From assembly GCA_910586445.1 (NCBI GenBank), contig CAJUHV010000004.1:1-64000 (forward strand): DNA of 64,000 nt, given 5' to 3'. Origin of the DNA: an uncultured Eubacterium sp. (lineage in GTDB: Bacteria > Bacillota > Clostridia > Lachnospirales > Lachnospiraceae). The translations under genes were made by a program, and so were the position numbers. The notes beneath the pieces were generated by a model. That model had not been told where the DNA came from, made no database searches, and worked only from the letters and a program-made list of their open reading frames with translations. Below, piece by piece: positions 43,767 to 50,774 of the stretch; within the stretch, counting starts at the first letter, position 1, and every line of letters begins with the position of its first letter.

Positions 43767-45239
43767 CTATAGGACATATGTTTTAAAAAACTTCTTCAGC
43801 CGTTTCTGCAGATTTTTTCCGGTCAGATACAGATCCGGCTCCATGCCGTAAGATTCCCGAAAGTAAGACGGGTCAAAATACTGCATGCTTTCTCCAAACT
43901 GCAGATACAATCCAGAATAAGGCATTGCCATATTATAATTTGCCATATTCGCAAGCACGCCCCCGGTATTTGTTCCGATCGTAATGACATTTTCCAGATT
44001 CTTTAATGCATCTGTCATGGATTCGGCAGCTGATGATGTCCTTCTGGAAGTCAGCACAAAAATCTGCCTGCCTTCATTTGCCAGATATTGACGGCCCGGA
44101 TACTGGCAGTAATAGTATTTCCCTCTTCTTTTCAATCCTGTCTGTGCAGCAAATTCATCCATTTCCTTTAATTCTTTTGTATTATAGATAAAAACCGGAC
44201 GGAGGCGCAGCGTGCTGTAATTTGGCAGCAGCGTCTGGCCGGTCAGCTTTTCAAACCACTCTTCAATCAATGTACCGTCTCCGCCAGGATTGTTCCTTAA
44301 ATCATATATAATCTTGCTGTGTTTTTTTACATTTGCCACATCTTTTAGGAAACTCTTCCTCTCTTTTGGTGCCTCCCAGTCCATATATGCCAGATTCATT
44401 TCTACATATGCCAGATCACCATAAGTCTCATACCCATACAGCCTGTCTACATTTTCCTCATAAGAGTACTCTGCCGGTTTTAACTGAATGCTCTTTATGT
44501 TTCCGCTCTCGTATTCGACCTTAAACTCGCAGATTTCTTTCTCCTGCTCCAGCATCGCATATGGGTAATAAGTCAGGCAGCCGTTTTCATCAATCGCCCG
44601 CCTGAGATAATCCTCCGGCTGCCTTCCGTTTATTTTTACCACAGCATCCTTAATACTTCCTTCTTCATAAAAGCATCCGCCATTTTTCACATAATTCACA
44701 GATTCATCGCCAAACAGCCTCAGATCTGTATCAAACAGCTCAGCGCCGATTGCCAGATGTAAATCAGTAATAAAATCCAGATGTTTATGCAGTATTTTTT
44801 GATACTTTCCTGTAGTAATCGTGCCTTTTGTACCGATCTCCTTTAAAATCTGAACCTTTGCCCTGCCAAATGCTGCATCACCGCCGTAATAAGTATACAG
44901 CCCATACTGGCTGCGCAGCAGCCGGAACAGCCAGTTTGTTTCCCGGCGCGCATCAGCTGCCGTCAGTGTCTTTTTTACATTTTTCTCATTATATTCTTTC
45001 CACATCAGCGACGTATCGTCTAAGGTCAGCTTAGGCTTTTTGTTTTTAAAATTATAACAGAACTTGTCCAAGGAATTCTGCGGTGCATCCAGACGGCTGT
45101 TCTTTTCATTGACTTCCTGTATGAGCTCATAGAAATCCTGTTCCTGCCGTTCACCCGCATGGGCCGTATCTGGCCGGGCGGACCAGCCTGCCAGCGATAT
45201 GCCGGCAAGTAATACAATTAATGTTCTTTTTAATTTCAT
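43767..45239 (-). CDS. S41-family peptidase, secreted
   Basis: This protein of 490 aa has a signal peptide (MKLKRTLIVLLAGISLAGWSA, cut near AHA-GE). A helical N-terminal region, a PDZ-like middle and a C-terminal S41 catalytic domain follow, with the likely nucleophile Ser in LTSRRTSSAAESMTDAL and IIYDLRNNPGGDGTLIEEW before it. It is a C-terminal processing-protease-like enzyme outside the cell; the substrate is unknown. AGGAGG sets the start at 45239. It is divergent from apbE across a palindrome-bearing spacer. Confidence 0.85.
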   Translation of the reverse strand: MKLKRTLIVLLAGISLAGWSARPDTAHAGERQEQDFYELIQEVNEKNSRLDAPQNSLDKFCYNFKNKKPKLTLDDTSLMWKEYNEKNVKKTLTAADARRETNWLFRLLRSQYGLYTYYGGDAAFGRAKVQILKEIGTKGTITTGKYQKILHKHLDFITDLHLAIGAELFDTDLRLFGDESVNYVKNGGCFYEEGSIKDAVVKINGRQPEDYLRRAIDENGCLTYYPYAMLEQEKEICEFKVEYESGNIKSIQLKPAEYSYEENVDRLYGYETYGDLAYVEMNLAYMDWEAPKERKSFLKDVANVKKHSKIIYDLRNNPGGDGTLIEEWFEKLTGQTLLPNYSTLRLRPVFIYNTKELKEMDEFAAQTGLKRRGKYYYCQYPGRQYLANEGRQIFVLTSRRTSSAAESMTDALKNLENVITIGTNTGGVLANMANYNMAMPYSGLYLQFGESMQYFDPSYFRESYGMEPDLYLTGKNLQKRLKKFFKTYVL

Positions 45240-45334
45240 AATCTGCCTCCTTTTAAGTTTTCTAACACAGCTGCTGCAAATCAATAATATACACCGGTTT
45301 ATAATTCAGTCTGCATCCATTCATGAATAATCCA

Positions 45335-45363
45335 GGCAATATTATATATCATATAATATTGCC
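45335..45363. promoter_or_regulatory. 29-bp perfect palindrome between S41 and apbE genes
   Basis: GGCAATATTATAT and its exact inverse ATATAATATTGCC are separated by ATC. It lies 37 bp before the apbE -35 and about 95 bp before the S41 start. It is a candidate operator for a dimeric regulator acting on both genes. No T-run follows, so a terminator is less likely. Confidence 0.6.
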
Positions 45364-45399
45364 TGTCAATCATCTGCCTAAAAGACACAAAACCAATGC

Positions 45400-45428
45400 T
45401 TTACACATTTCACCATATTCAGTATAAT
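45400..45428 (+). promoter_or_regulatory. Sigma-A promoter of apbE
   Basis: TTTACA (45400-45405), a 17-bp spacer and TATAAT (45423-45428) lie about 68 bp before the apbE start. Confidence 0.82.
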
Positions 45429-45495
45429 ATATTTCGCAGGCAGAGGCAGCTTACTGCAGATGTGCCTGTCAAACCACATATGAATGGAGCAGCTT

Positions 45496-46518
45496 ATGAA
45501 GATCAAATCCATAATGTATATTTTTATGCTCTTAGTTATACTATGTCCCAATCTGGCAGGCTGTGGAAGGCAGGCAGAGATCACGCAGTCCGGCTTTTAT
45601 TTTGACACCATTATTTCCATCACGCTGTATGACAATTCAAAAACAGAAGAGCTGGAGCACTGCATGGAGCTGGCTGATTTATATGAACACTATTTCAGCG
45701 CACAGATTGCAGACAGCGATATCAGCAGGATCAACCAAGCAGCAGGAACGCCCGTAAAGGTGCATGACGAAACGCTTGCGCTTTTAGAAAAAGGGCTGTA
45801 TTATTCAAAGCTCAGCCAGGGGAAATTTGACATTACAATCGGAAAATTAACGGGCCTTTGGGATTTTCGGACAGATCAGGCCGATGTACCGGATCAAAAG
45901 AAAATCGCTGAAGCCGCAGCTGCGGTTGATTATAAAAAAGTGCAGATTAACGGAAATGAAGTGACACTGGCAGATGATGCCGCAGCCATAGATCTGGGCG
46001 GAATTGCAAAAGGATTTATTGCGGATAAAATGAAAGAATATCTGGTATCACAGGGCGTGACAAGCGGCCTGATTAATCTGGGTGGAAACGTGCTGGTTAT
46101 CGGTACAAAAGAAAACGGCCAGGATGCAGGCGGTGCCTATAAAATCGGCATTCAGCGCCCTTTTGACGAAACCGGGCAGCCGATTGCGGCGGTACAGATC
46201 AAAGACCAGACCGTTGTTACTTCCGGCGTTTACGAACGGTATTTTGAAAAAAACGGCCGGCTTTACCACCATATTCTGGATGTGGAATCCGGTTATCCGT
46301 ATGAAAATGAACTGTTCAGCGTTTCTATCATATGTCCCAGCTCAGCAGACGCGGACGCACTGAGCACGACATGTTTTGCATTAGGACTTGATCAAGGCAT
46401 GGAGCTAGTTGAATCCTTGGAAAATACGGAGGCGGTTTTTATCACCACCGATTATAAGCTGCACGGATCTTCCGGGATCGGCAAAACGATTCCATTTGAG
46501 GCGCTGCCGAACCCATAA
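45496..46518 (+). CDS. apbE: FAD:protein FMN transferase, lipoprotein
   Basis: This 340-aa ApbE-type enzyme attaches FMN covalently to Thr/Ser of exported flavoproteins (Rnf, Nqr, FMN-binding domains). A lipobox LAGC at the end of a signal peptide (LVILCPNLAGC) predicts a lipid anchor on the outer face of the membrane. Family motifs are IDLGGIAKGFIADKM, LINLGGNVLVIG, and the HHILDVESGYP metal and active region. GGAG with 6-nt spacing sets the start at 45496. Its own targets are not visible in the window. Confidence 0.95.
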   Translation: MKIKSIMYIFMLLVILCPNLAGCGRQAEITQSGFYFDTIISITLYDNSKTEELEHCMELADLYEHYFSAQIADSDISRINQAAGTPVKVHDETLALLEKGLYYSKLSQGKFDITIGKLTGLWDFRTDQADVPDQKKIAEAAAAVDYKKVQINGNEVTLADDAAAIDLGGIAKGFIADKMKEYLVSQGVTSGLINLGGNVLVIGTKENGQDAGGAYKIGIQRPFDETGQPIAAVQIKDQTVVTSGVYERYFEKNGRLYHHILDVESGYPYENELFSVSIICPSSADADALSTTCFALGLDQGMELVESLENTEAVFITTDYKLHGSSGIGKTIPFEALPNP

Positions 46519-46561
46519 ACATATTTAACTAATACTTACATCCACAGTCAGACCCAGTCTA

Positions 46562-46605
46562 TAGCGTGTTTGAAAAATGTTTTTCGTGAGATGTATCCAC
46601 AGGGC
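46562..46605. repeat. MITE family 1 remnant C
   Basis: AGCGTGTTTGAAAAATG and the following GTGAGATGT match the left end of copy A. The sequence then diverges after about 40 bp. Confidence 0.75.
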
Positions 46606-46629
46606 ATGACCTGTGCCATCCCTAATTAG

Positions 46630-46728
46630 TTGGAAACACATTGTTTCGCATAAATCTTTATTCATATATTTATGCACCGTTGTTTTGCTTAAACGAATCC
46701 CTTTGCGCAAGGCATTCAAGAAGGTCAT
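46630..46728 (-). other. Possible IS3-type transposase fragment
   Basis: On the minus strand a short frame reads LRKGIRLSKTTVHKYMNKDL. This helix-turn-helix-like wording recalls IS3-family transposase orfB segments. Too short to be sure; it is treated as debris next to a MITE remnant. Confidence 0.3.
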
Positions 46729-46789
46729 GAAAAAATCCGGCTATTACAAAGATTCCCCTCTGGTCAGCCGGAAACGGAGATAAAAAATA

Positions 46790-46825
46790 CCGCTTGGCAG
46801 GCATAAGCCTGTCAGGCGGCGCTTT
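46790..46825 (+). terminator. Hairpin 3' of apbE
   Basis: CCGCTTGGCAGGC-ATAA-GCCTGTCAGGCGG forms a 13-bp stem with wobble pairs, and CGCTTTT follows. It could be the original apbE terminator, now about 270 bp away because of inserted debris. Confidence 0.6.
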
Positions 46826-46883
46826 TCATCATATATTAATTCGTACAGTCATAGCCATTCCAGCAAAAAAGAAAAATTTAACC

Positions 46884-46912
46884 TTGACACCGGTACTTTT
46901 ACCCTTTAGAAT
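46884..46912 (+). promoter_or_regulatory. Orphan sigma-A promoter
   Basis: TTGACA (46884-46889), a 17-bp spacer and TAGAAT (46907-46912) form a near-perfect promoter. No plus-strand gene follows; a transcript would run antisense into the pseudogene at 46951-47266. Confidence 0.65.
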
Positions 46913-46950
46913 AGATTTCAGAAAGAAATGGGTTTTTTCCAAGTAAAATC

Positions 46951-47266
46951 TTAGGATTCCAAAGGGGTGCCTGTTTCTTTTTTTATTTCCAAGACATCAT
47001 AAAGATACCGTCTGCCATCATTCGCATGCCTGATCAGCATAGAAACGAGTATGTATATTTCGATCCTGTATATTCATCAGGCAGGTCGCTGCCTTATATA
47101 CGATATCTTTCGTATCTGCTATTTCATAAAACTCACCGATAAATTGCTCCAGATACTTTTTTACATCATCCCATTTAACAGAACGTTTCCCTTTAAACCG
47201 TATATCATTTATAACCACAATGTTATTACCATATATATCCTTAATAACATTAACATTCCGCTCCAT
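46951..47266 (-). pseudogene. Decayed conserved Lachnospiraceae protein gene
   Basis: The start is sound: GGGAGG, then MERNVNVIKDIYGNNIVVIN and on to FYEIADTKDIVY. The frame then slips by one base, and GSDLPDEYTGSKYTYS follows in another frame. After a probable internal deletion comes the C-terminal end in a third frame, LIRHANDGRRYLYDVLEIKK, to a stop at 46951. I recall intact relatives as proteins of unknown function with exactly these N- and C-terminal blocks, so this is a frameshifted and deleted copy. Confidence 0.75.
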
Positions 47267-47426
47267 AATGCCTCCCGCCAAAATCAGTATTTTTTTCTTC
47301 TTGCAGTAACTTTTCCACCTTATTGTATCAGTTTCACTGAATACCGCAAATATTTCCTAACTAATCTGCTTCTTTGTCTGGACTGTGCTTTTCCTTTCTC
47401 TTTTGATTACATCTGTTCGCCATAAG

Positions 47427-47498
47427 CTGCTTCACACTTGGTACCCACAGAGAATTTATCCCCAATTTATGAGGCATAGCGGGCTATGCTGATTAAAT
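47427..47498. repeat. MITE family 1 remnant D
   Basis: GCTTCACACTTGGTACCCA, then AGAATTTATCCC and the CATAGCGGGCTATG centre through GATTAAAT match the inner part of copies A and B. Both ends are missing. It sits about 17 bp from the metF stop. Confidence 0.8.
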
Positions 47499-47514
47499 GA
47501 TGCTGCCAAGATCA

Positions 47515-48375
47515 TCAAATAATATTCTTGATGCCCTCACAGATTTTCCTTGCGACAGCCGGATTATTCATTGTATACAGATGAATGCCGTCCACATCAT
47601 TTGCCAAAAGATCAATGATCTGGCTGAGCGCATAAGACATTCCGGCATCAAACAGTGCTTCTTTATTGCTCTCGTATTTATGGATGATTTTTTCAAACCT
47701 ATGCGGCAGCGATGCCCCGCACATCGTCACCATCCGCTTGATCTGCCTTGCGTTGATTACCGGCATAATGCCCGGCGTAACCGGTACGTCTATGCCCGCT
47801 ATGCGGCAGTCTTCCACAAACCGGTAGAAATAATTGTTGTCAAAAAACAGCTGGGACAGCAGCACCTGCGCACCTGCATCCACTTTCTGTTTTAAATGGC
47901 GCATCTCTTCTACGCGCCCCAGAGATTCTGGATGACACTCAGGATAACACGCCCCTGCAATACAAAAATCTCCTTTCTGCTTTAAATATGCGATCAAGTC
48001 TGAGGCATGGGCAAAGTCGTTTTTCTCAGGCACATCAGGATTGCGGTCGCCGCGCAGCGCCAATACATTTTGAATGCCTTCTGCCAAAAGCTCTTTGGAA
48101 AATTCATCTATTTCCGCCTTGTCATAGCACAAACAGGTCAGGTGCACGACCGGCTCTACCTGATACTCATCTTTGATCTTATGCGCCAGCTGAATCGTCT
48201 TATTGTGGTTTGAACTGCCGCCCGCCCCAAATGTAACGCTGATAAAATCCGGCTTCAGCTCACACAAAATCTCCAGTGTCTTATCAATATTTTTTAATTC
48301 ATCATCCTTTTTAGGCGGAAAGATCTCAAAAGAAAGGACATTCTTTTTCTGCCCGTGTATTTCGGATAATTTCAT
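47515..48375 (-). CDS. metF: Methylenetetrahydrofolate reductase
   Basis: This 286-aa enzyme reduces 5,10-methylene-THF to 5-methyl-THF for methionine synthesis or the Wood-Ljungdahl methyl branch. Family features are LSFEIFPPKKDDE at the start, FISVTFGAGGSS, LALRGD, and QLFFDNNYFYRFVEDCR near the middle. It is FAD-containing by family. No S-box or other riboswitch is seen in the short gap upstream. A MITE remnant lies at its 3' end. Confidence 0.95.
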   Translation of the reverse strand: MKLSEIHGQKKNVLSFEIFPPKKDDELKNIDKTLEILCELKPDFISVTFGAGGSSNHNKTIQLAHKIKDEYQVEPVVHLTCLCYDKAEIDEFSKELLAEGIQNVLALRGDRNPDVPEKNDFAHASDLIAYLKQKGDFCIAGACYPECHPESLGRVEEMRHLKQKVDAGAQVLLSQLFFDNNYFYRFVEDCRIAGIDVPVTPGIMPVINARQIKRMVTMCGASLPHRFEKIIHKYESNKEALFDAGMSYALSQIIDLLANDVDGIHLYTMNNPAVARKICEGIKNII

Positions 48376-48458
48376 GATTTTTCACCAATCCTTTCTATTT
48401 AACTAACAATCACTCTAATAATCCTGCTAATTATCATATTTCAATATTCTTTTTCCCA

Positions 48459-49109
48459 TTACGGCTGGTTCACAATATTCCCTATATCCGCTACGCCCGG
48501 CGCGATATAATCTGCCCCCGCAGCCTCCAGCTCCTCACGGGTGCCGTATCCAAACAGGACACCGATTGATGCAAGTCCCATCTGTTTTGCACCTAATATA
48601 TCGTATTCGCGGTCGCCTGTCATAACCGCAGATGATAAATCCGTTACATTTCCCTTCTCAAGGGCATATGCAATGACCTCCGCCTTACTGCCCCTTGTGC
48701 CGTCCATACCGGCACCTGCCACAAAAGAAAAATATTTTTTAATATCAAAATAGTCCAGGATCTGCAATGCAAATTCCTCCGGCTTTGATGTCGCAACCAT
48801 AAGCTTTCTGCCCGAATCATGTAAGGACTGCAGCAGCTTGTCCATGCCGTCATAAAGTGCATTTTCATAGATTCCTTTTTCGCGGTAATATTCCCGATAG
48901 CGCTCAACAGCAGCTTTTGCGTCTTCTTTAGAAAAATGATAAAATGTTTCAAAAGAATACTGCAGCGGAGGGCCGATAAATTTAAACAGCTCTGACCGTT
49001 CAGATACATGTATGCCGTAATGCTCCAATGTATATGCCACAGAATTTGTAATGCCGAGGCCGGGATCTGTCAATGTTCCATCCAGATCAAATAAAATTGT
49101 CTGATACAT
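48459..49109 (-). CDS. HAD-family hydrolase (phosphoglycolate phosphatase-like)
   Basis: This 216-aa HAD phosphatase has motif I ILFDLDGTLTDPG, motif II VATSKPEE, the helical cap between them, and the motif III/IV region VMTGDREYDILGAKQMGLASIGVLFGYG. It belongs to the Gph/PpaX-type group; the substrate is unknown. A simple T-rich repeat lies in front of its promoter region. Confidence 0.93.
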   Translation of the reverse strand: MYQTILFDLDGTLTDPGLGITNSVAYTLEHYGIHVSERSELFKFIGPPLQYSFETFYHFSKEDAKAAVERYREYYREKGIYENALYDGMDKLLQSLHDSGRKLMVATSKPEEFALQILDYFDIKKYFSFVAGAGMDGTRGSKAEVIAYALEKGNVTDLSSAVMTGDREYDILGAKQMGLASIGVLFGYGTREELEAAGADYIAPGVADIGNIVNQP

Positions 49110-49158
49110 ATATATGTCCTTTCTTTGTATTTTTGTGCAGATTTAGTATTTTTGTGCT

Positions 49159-49200
49159 TCTTTTTGTATTTCTTTTTGTATTTCTTTTTGTACTTCTTTT
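49159..49200. repeat. 12-bp tandem repeat
   Basis: Three to four copies of TTTTTGTATTTC lie in the spacer upstream of the HAD gene. Confidence 0.7.
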
Positions 49201-49386
49201 TATTTCCTGCTTTGCATTTCCTGCTTTTATGCTTACAGTCTTTGGAATTATGAATGATATGGAAAAACGAATATGCTTATTATAATAAAAAATCCGGCTT
49301 ATGACAACAGAAAATAATGCACGGCTGCAAAGTCAGTCCTGCATTCAAATCCATTGTAGTGATGTTCTAATATATCATCCGTTATT

Positions 49387-49639
49387 ATGAATGGAGAATT
49401 CGCACTTAAAAACAATAAAGCAGAAATCGCAGGATATACTTTTAAAAATTTACAATACGATGGAAAAGGCGAGCGATTTGATGAAGACTGTGAATATTTT
49501 TTCTGCCGGCATTTATTACTTTTTTAGAAGGACTGTCACAACATTCTTTCGTGATTCCCGAAAGATATAGCTGTATCCATATGAAAGAACTTAATAAAAT
49601 GTTTATCACTGAAAATTTTTTATCTGGAAAGGCATACTA
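49387..49639 (+). pseudogene. Frameshifted gene fragment cut by a MITE
   Basis: An ATG opens MNGEFALKNNKAEIAGYTFK and continues to ERFDEDCEYFF. At a run of six T (about 49496-49502) one base appears lost: in the next frame AFITFLEGLSQHSFVIPERY continues cleanly to GKAY, and a TAG made by the edge of MITE copy B. Joined, the fragment is about 84 aa. I do not recognise the family. It looks like the left part of a gene whose remainder was lost when the element inserted. Confidence 0.5.
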
Positions 49640-49817
49640 GAGCGTGTTTGAAAAATCATTCCCGCGATCTGCACTCCCCACTTTGCGGATAATTCATCCC
49701 AAATTTAATCAACATAGCCCGCTATGCCTCATAAATTTGGGATGAATTCTCCATATCATGCCCGTTGGGTACCAAGTGTGAAGCACATCTCACGGAAAGC
49801 ATTTTTCAAACACGCTC
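49640..49817. mobile_element. MITE, family 1 copy B (178 bp)
   Basis: It runs from GAGCGTGTTTGAAAAATC to TTTTTCAAACACGCTC with TA at both sides (49638-49639, 49818-49819). It is nearly identical to copy A in inverse orientation, with an extra insert of about 18 bp (CCCGTTGGGT region) near its right third. No coding capacity. Confidence 0.9.
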
Positions 49818-49843
49818 TAAAGCATTTTTAAGACACGCTCTAG
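49818..49843. repeat. Variant MITE end fragment
   Basis: GCATTTTTAAGACACGCTC is the exact inverse of the variant TIR at 48-66. It directly follows copy B across a shared TA. Confidence 0.75.
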
Positions 49844-49886
49844 CTGGCTGGGTGCACTCTAAAAAAGCTCCTGCACCCAGCCAGCT
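49842..49886. repeat. 15-bp perfect inverted repeat across the SDR stop codon
   Basis: AGCTGGCTGGGTGCA (49842-49856) and TGCACCCAGCCAGCT (49872-49886) pair perfectly around a 15-nt loop. The right arm codes for the last residues of the SDR protein (AGWVQ) and the left arm abuts the MITE fragment. It may act as a terminator, although the T-run is in the loop rather than after the stem, or it may be an inverted duplication made when elements inserted. Confidence 0.75.
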
Positions 49887-50773
49887 GTCTCCCGTATGCC
49901 CTCTTCAAAAGAGATCTCCGGCCAAAACCCCGTATCCTGTTTTAACTGCGTAAGATCCGCACATAGGTGCATCACCTGCATCTGTCCATAAGCAATATCG
50001 CCCCATCCTATTTCTGCCTCCGGGTTAATGCAGTCACGGATTTTTGCAATATATTCTGCAAGCGGCGCGCACCTGCCGCTGCCAAGGCAGTAGGTCTTTC
50101 CCGGTATGCCCTTTTCACCCAGCAGGCTGAATGCCCGGGCTGCATCTTTAGCGTACAGGTAATCCCAGATCTGTTCTCCTTTTGTGCAGGAAGGCCTTTG
50201 GCCTTTCAGAAGGCTTCGGATCATTGACATAACCATAGAAGCCTCCCCGTCATACGGCCCGTAAACGCTGAATATGCGTACCCAGATATGTTCGATTCCA
50301 AGCTGCCTGCACTTGAGCCTGCTCATCTGCCCGGCACACAGCTTGGCCATGCCATAGCCGTTTTCTGGAAATACTGCCGTAAATGCATCGATTTTTCCCT
50401 CATGCCTGCCGTACTCCGCCTGAGATCCTGCGCCGATAAAACGCCTGCATCCCAATGCTCCTGCTGCCTGTACAGCGTCAAGCGTATATTGGATATTTTT
50501 CATCTGCAGGCCGGTGTCATTTCTTGCACTGCCAAATGTGCCATCCCATGCAAAATGATAGAACAAGTCATATGTTTCGCCTAATCTGTCCGGCAGCGTA
50601 TGTAATTCATCAAGACTGCATTCGATTATATTGACCTGATCAGACACAGGTATATGTGAAATGCGTTTAGATCCTCTGCGGCAGACCGCTGTTACATAAA
50701 TTCCCTGTGACTGCAGATTCTGTATCAGTGCTGTGCCGATTGCGCCTGTTGGGCCTGTGATTATTGCACGCAT
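49859..50773 (-). CDS. NAD(P)-dependent epimerase/dehydratase (extended SDR)
   Basis: This 304-aa sugar-nucleotide SDR has the Rossmann motif GPTGAIGTAL (TGxxGxxG variant) at residues 7-16 and the catalytic YGMAK (YxxxK). It also shows GAGSQAEYG and the sugar-binding RIFSVYGPYDGEA. Its position as the last gene after the TPP enzyme and aldolase suggests it reduces or epimerises the product they make, like CDP-paratose/abequose-type reductases. It starts one base after the TPP enzyme's stop, so it is coupled. Confidence 0.88.
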   Translation of the reverse strand: MRAIITGPTGAIGTALIQNLQSQGIYVTAVCRRGSKRISHIPVSDQVNIIECSLDELHTLPDRLGETYDLFYHFAWDGTFGSARNDTGLQMKNIQYTLDAVQAAGALGCRRFIGAGSQAEYGRHEGKIDAFTAVFPENGYGMAKLCAGQMSRLKCRQLGIEHIWVRIFSVYGPYDGEASMVMSMIRSLLKGQRPSCTKGEQIWDYLYAKDAARAFSLLGEKGIPGKTYCLGSGRCAPLAEYIAKIRDCINPEAEIGWGDIAYGQMQVMHLCADLTQLKQDTGFWPEISFEEGIRETAGWVQELF

Positions 50774-50774
50774 A

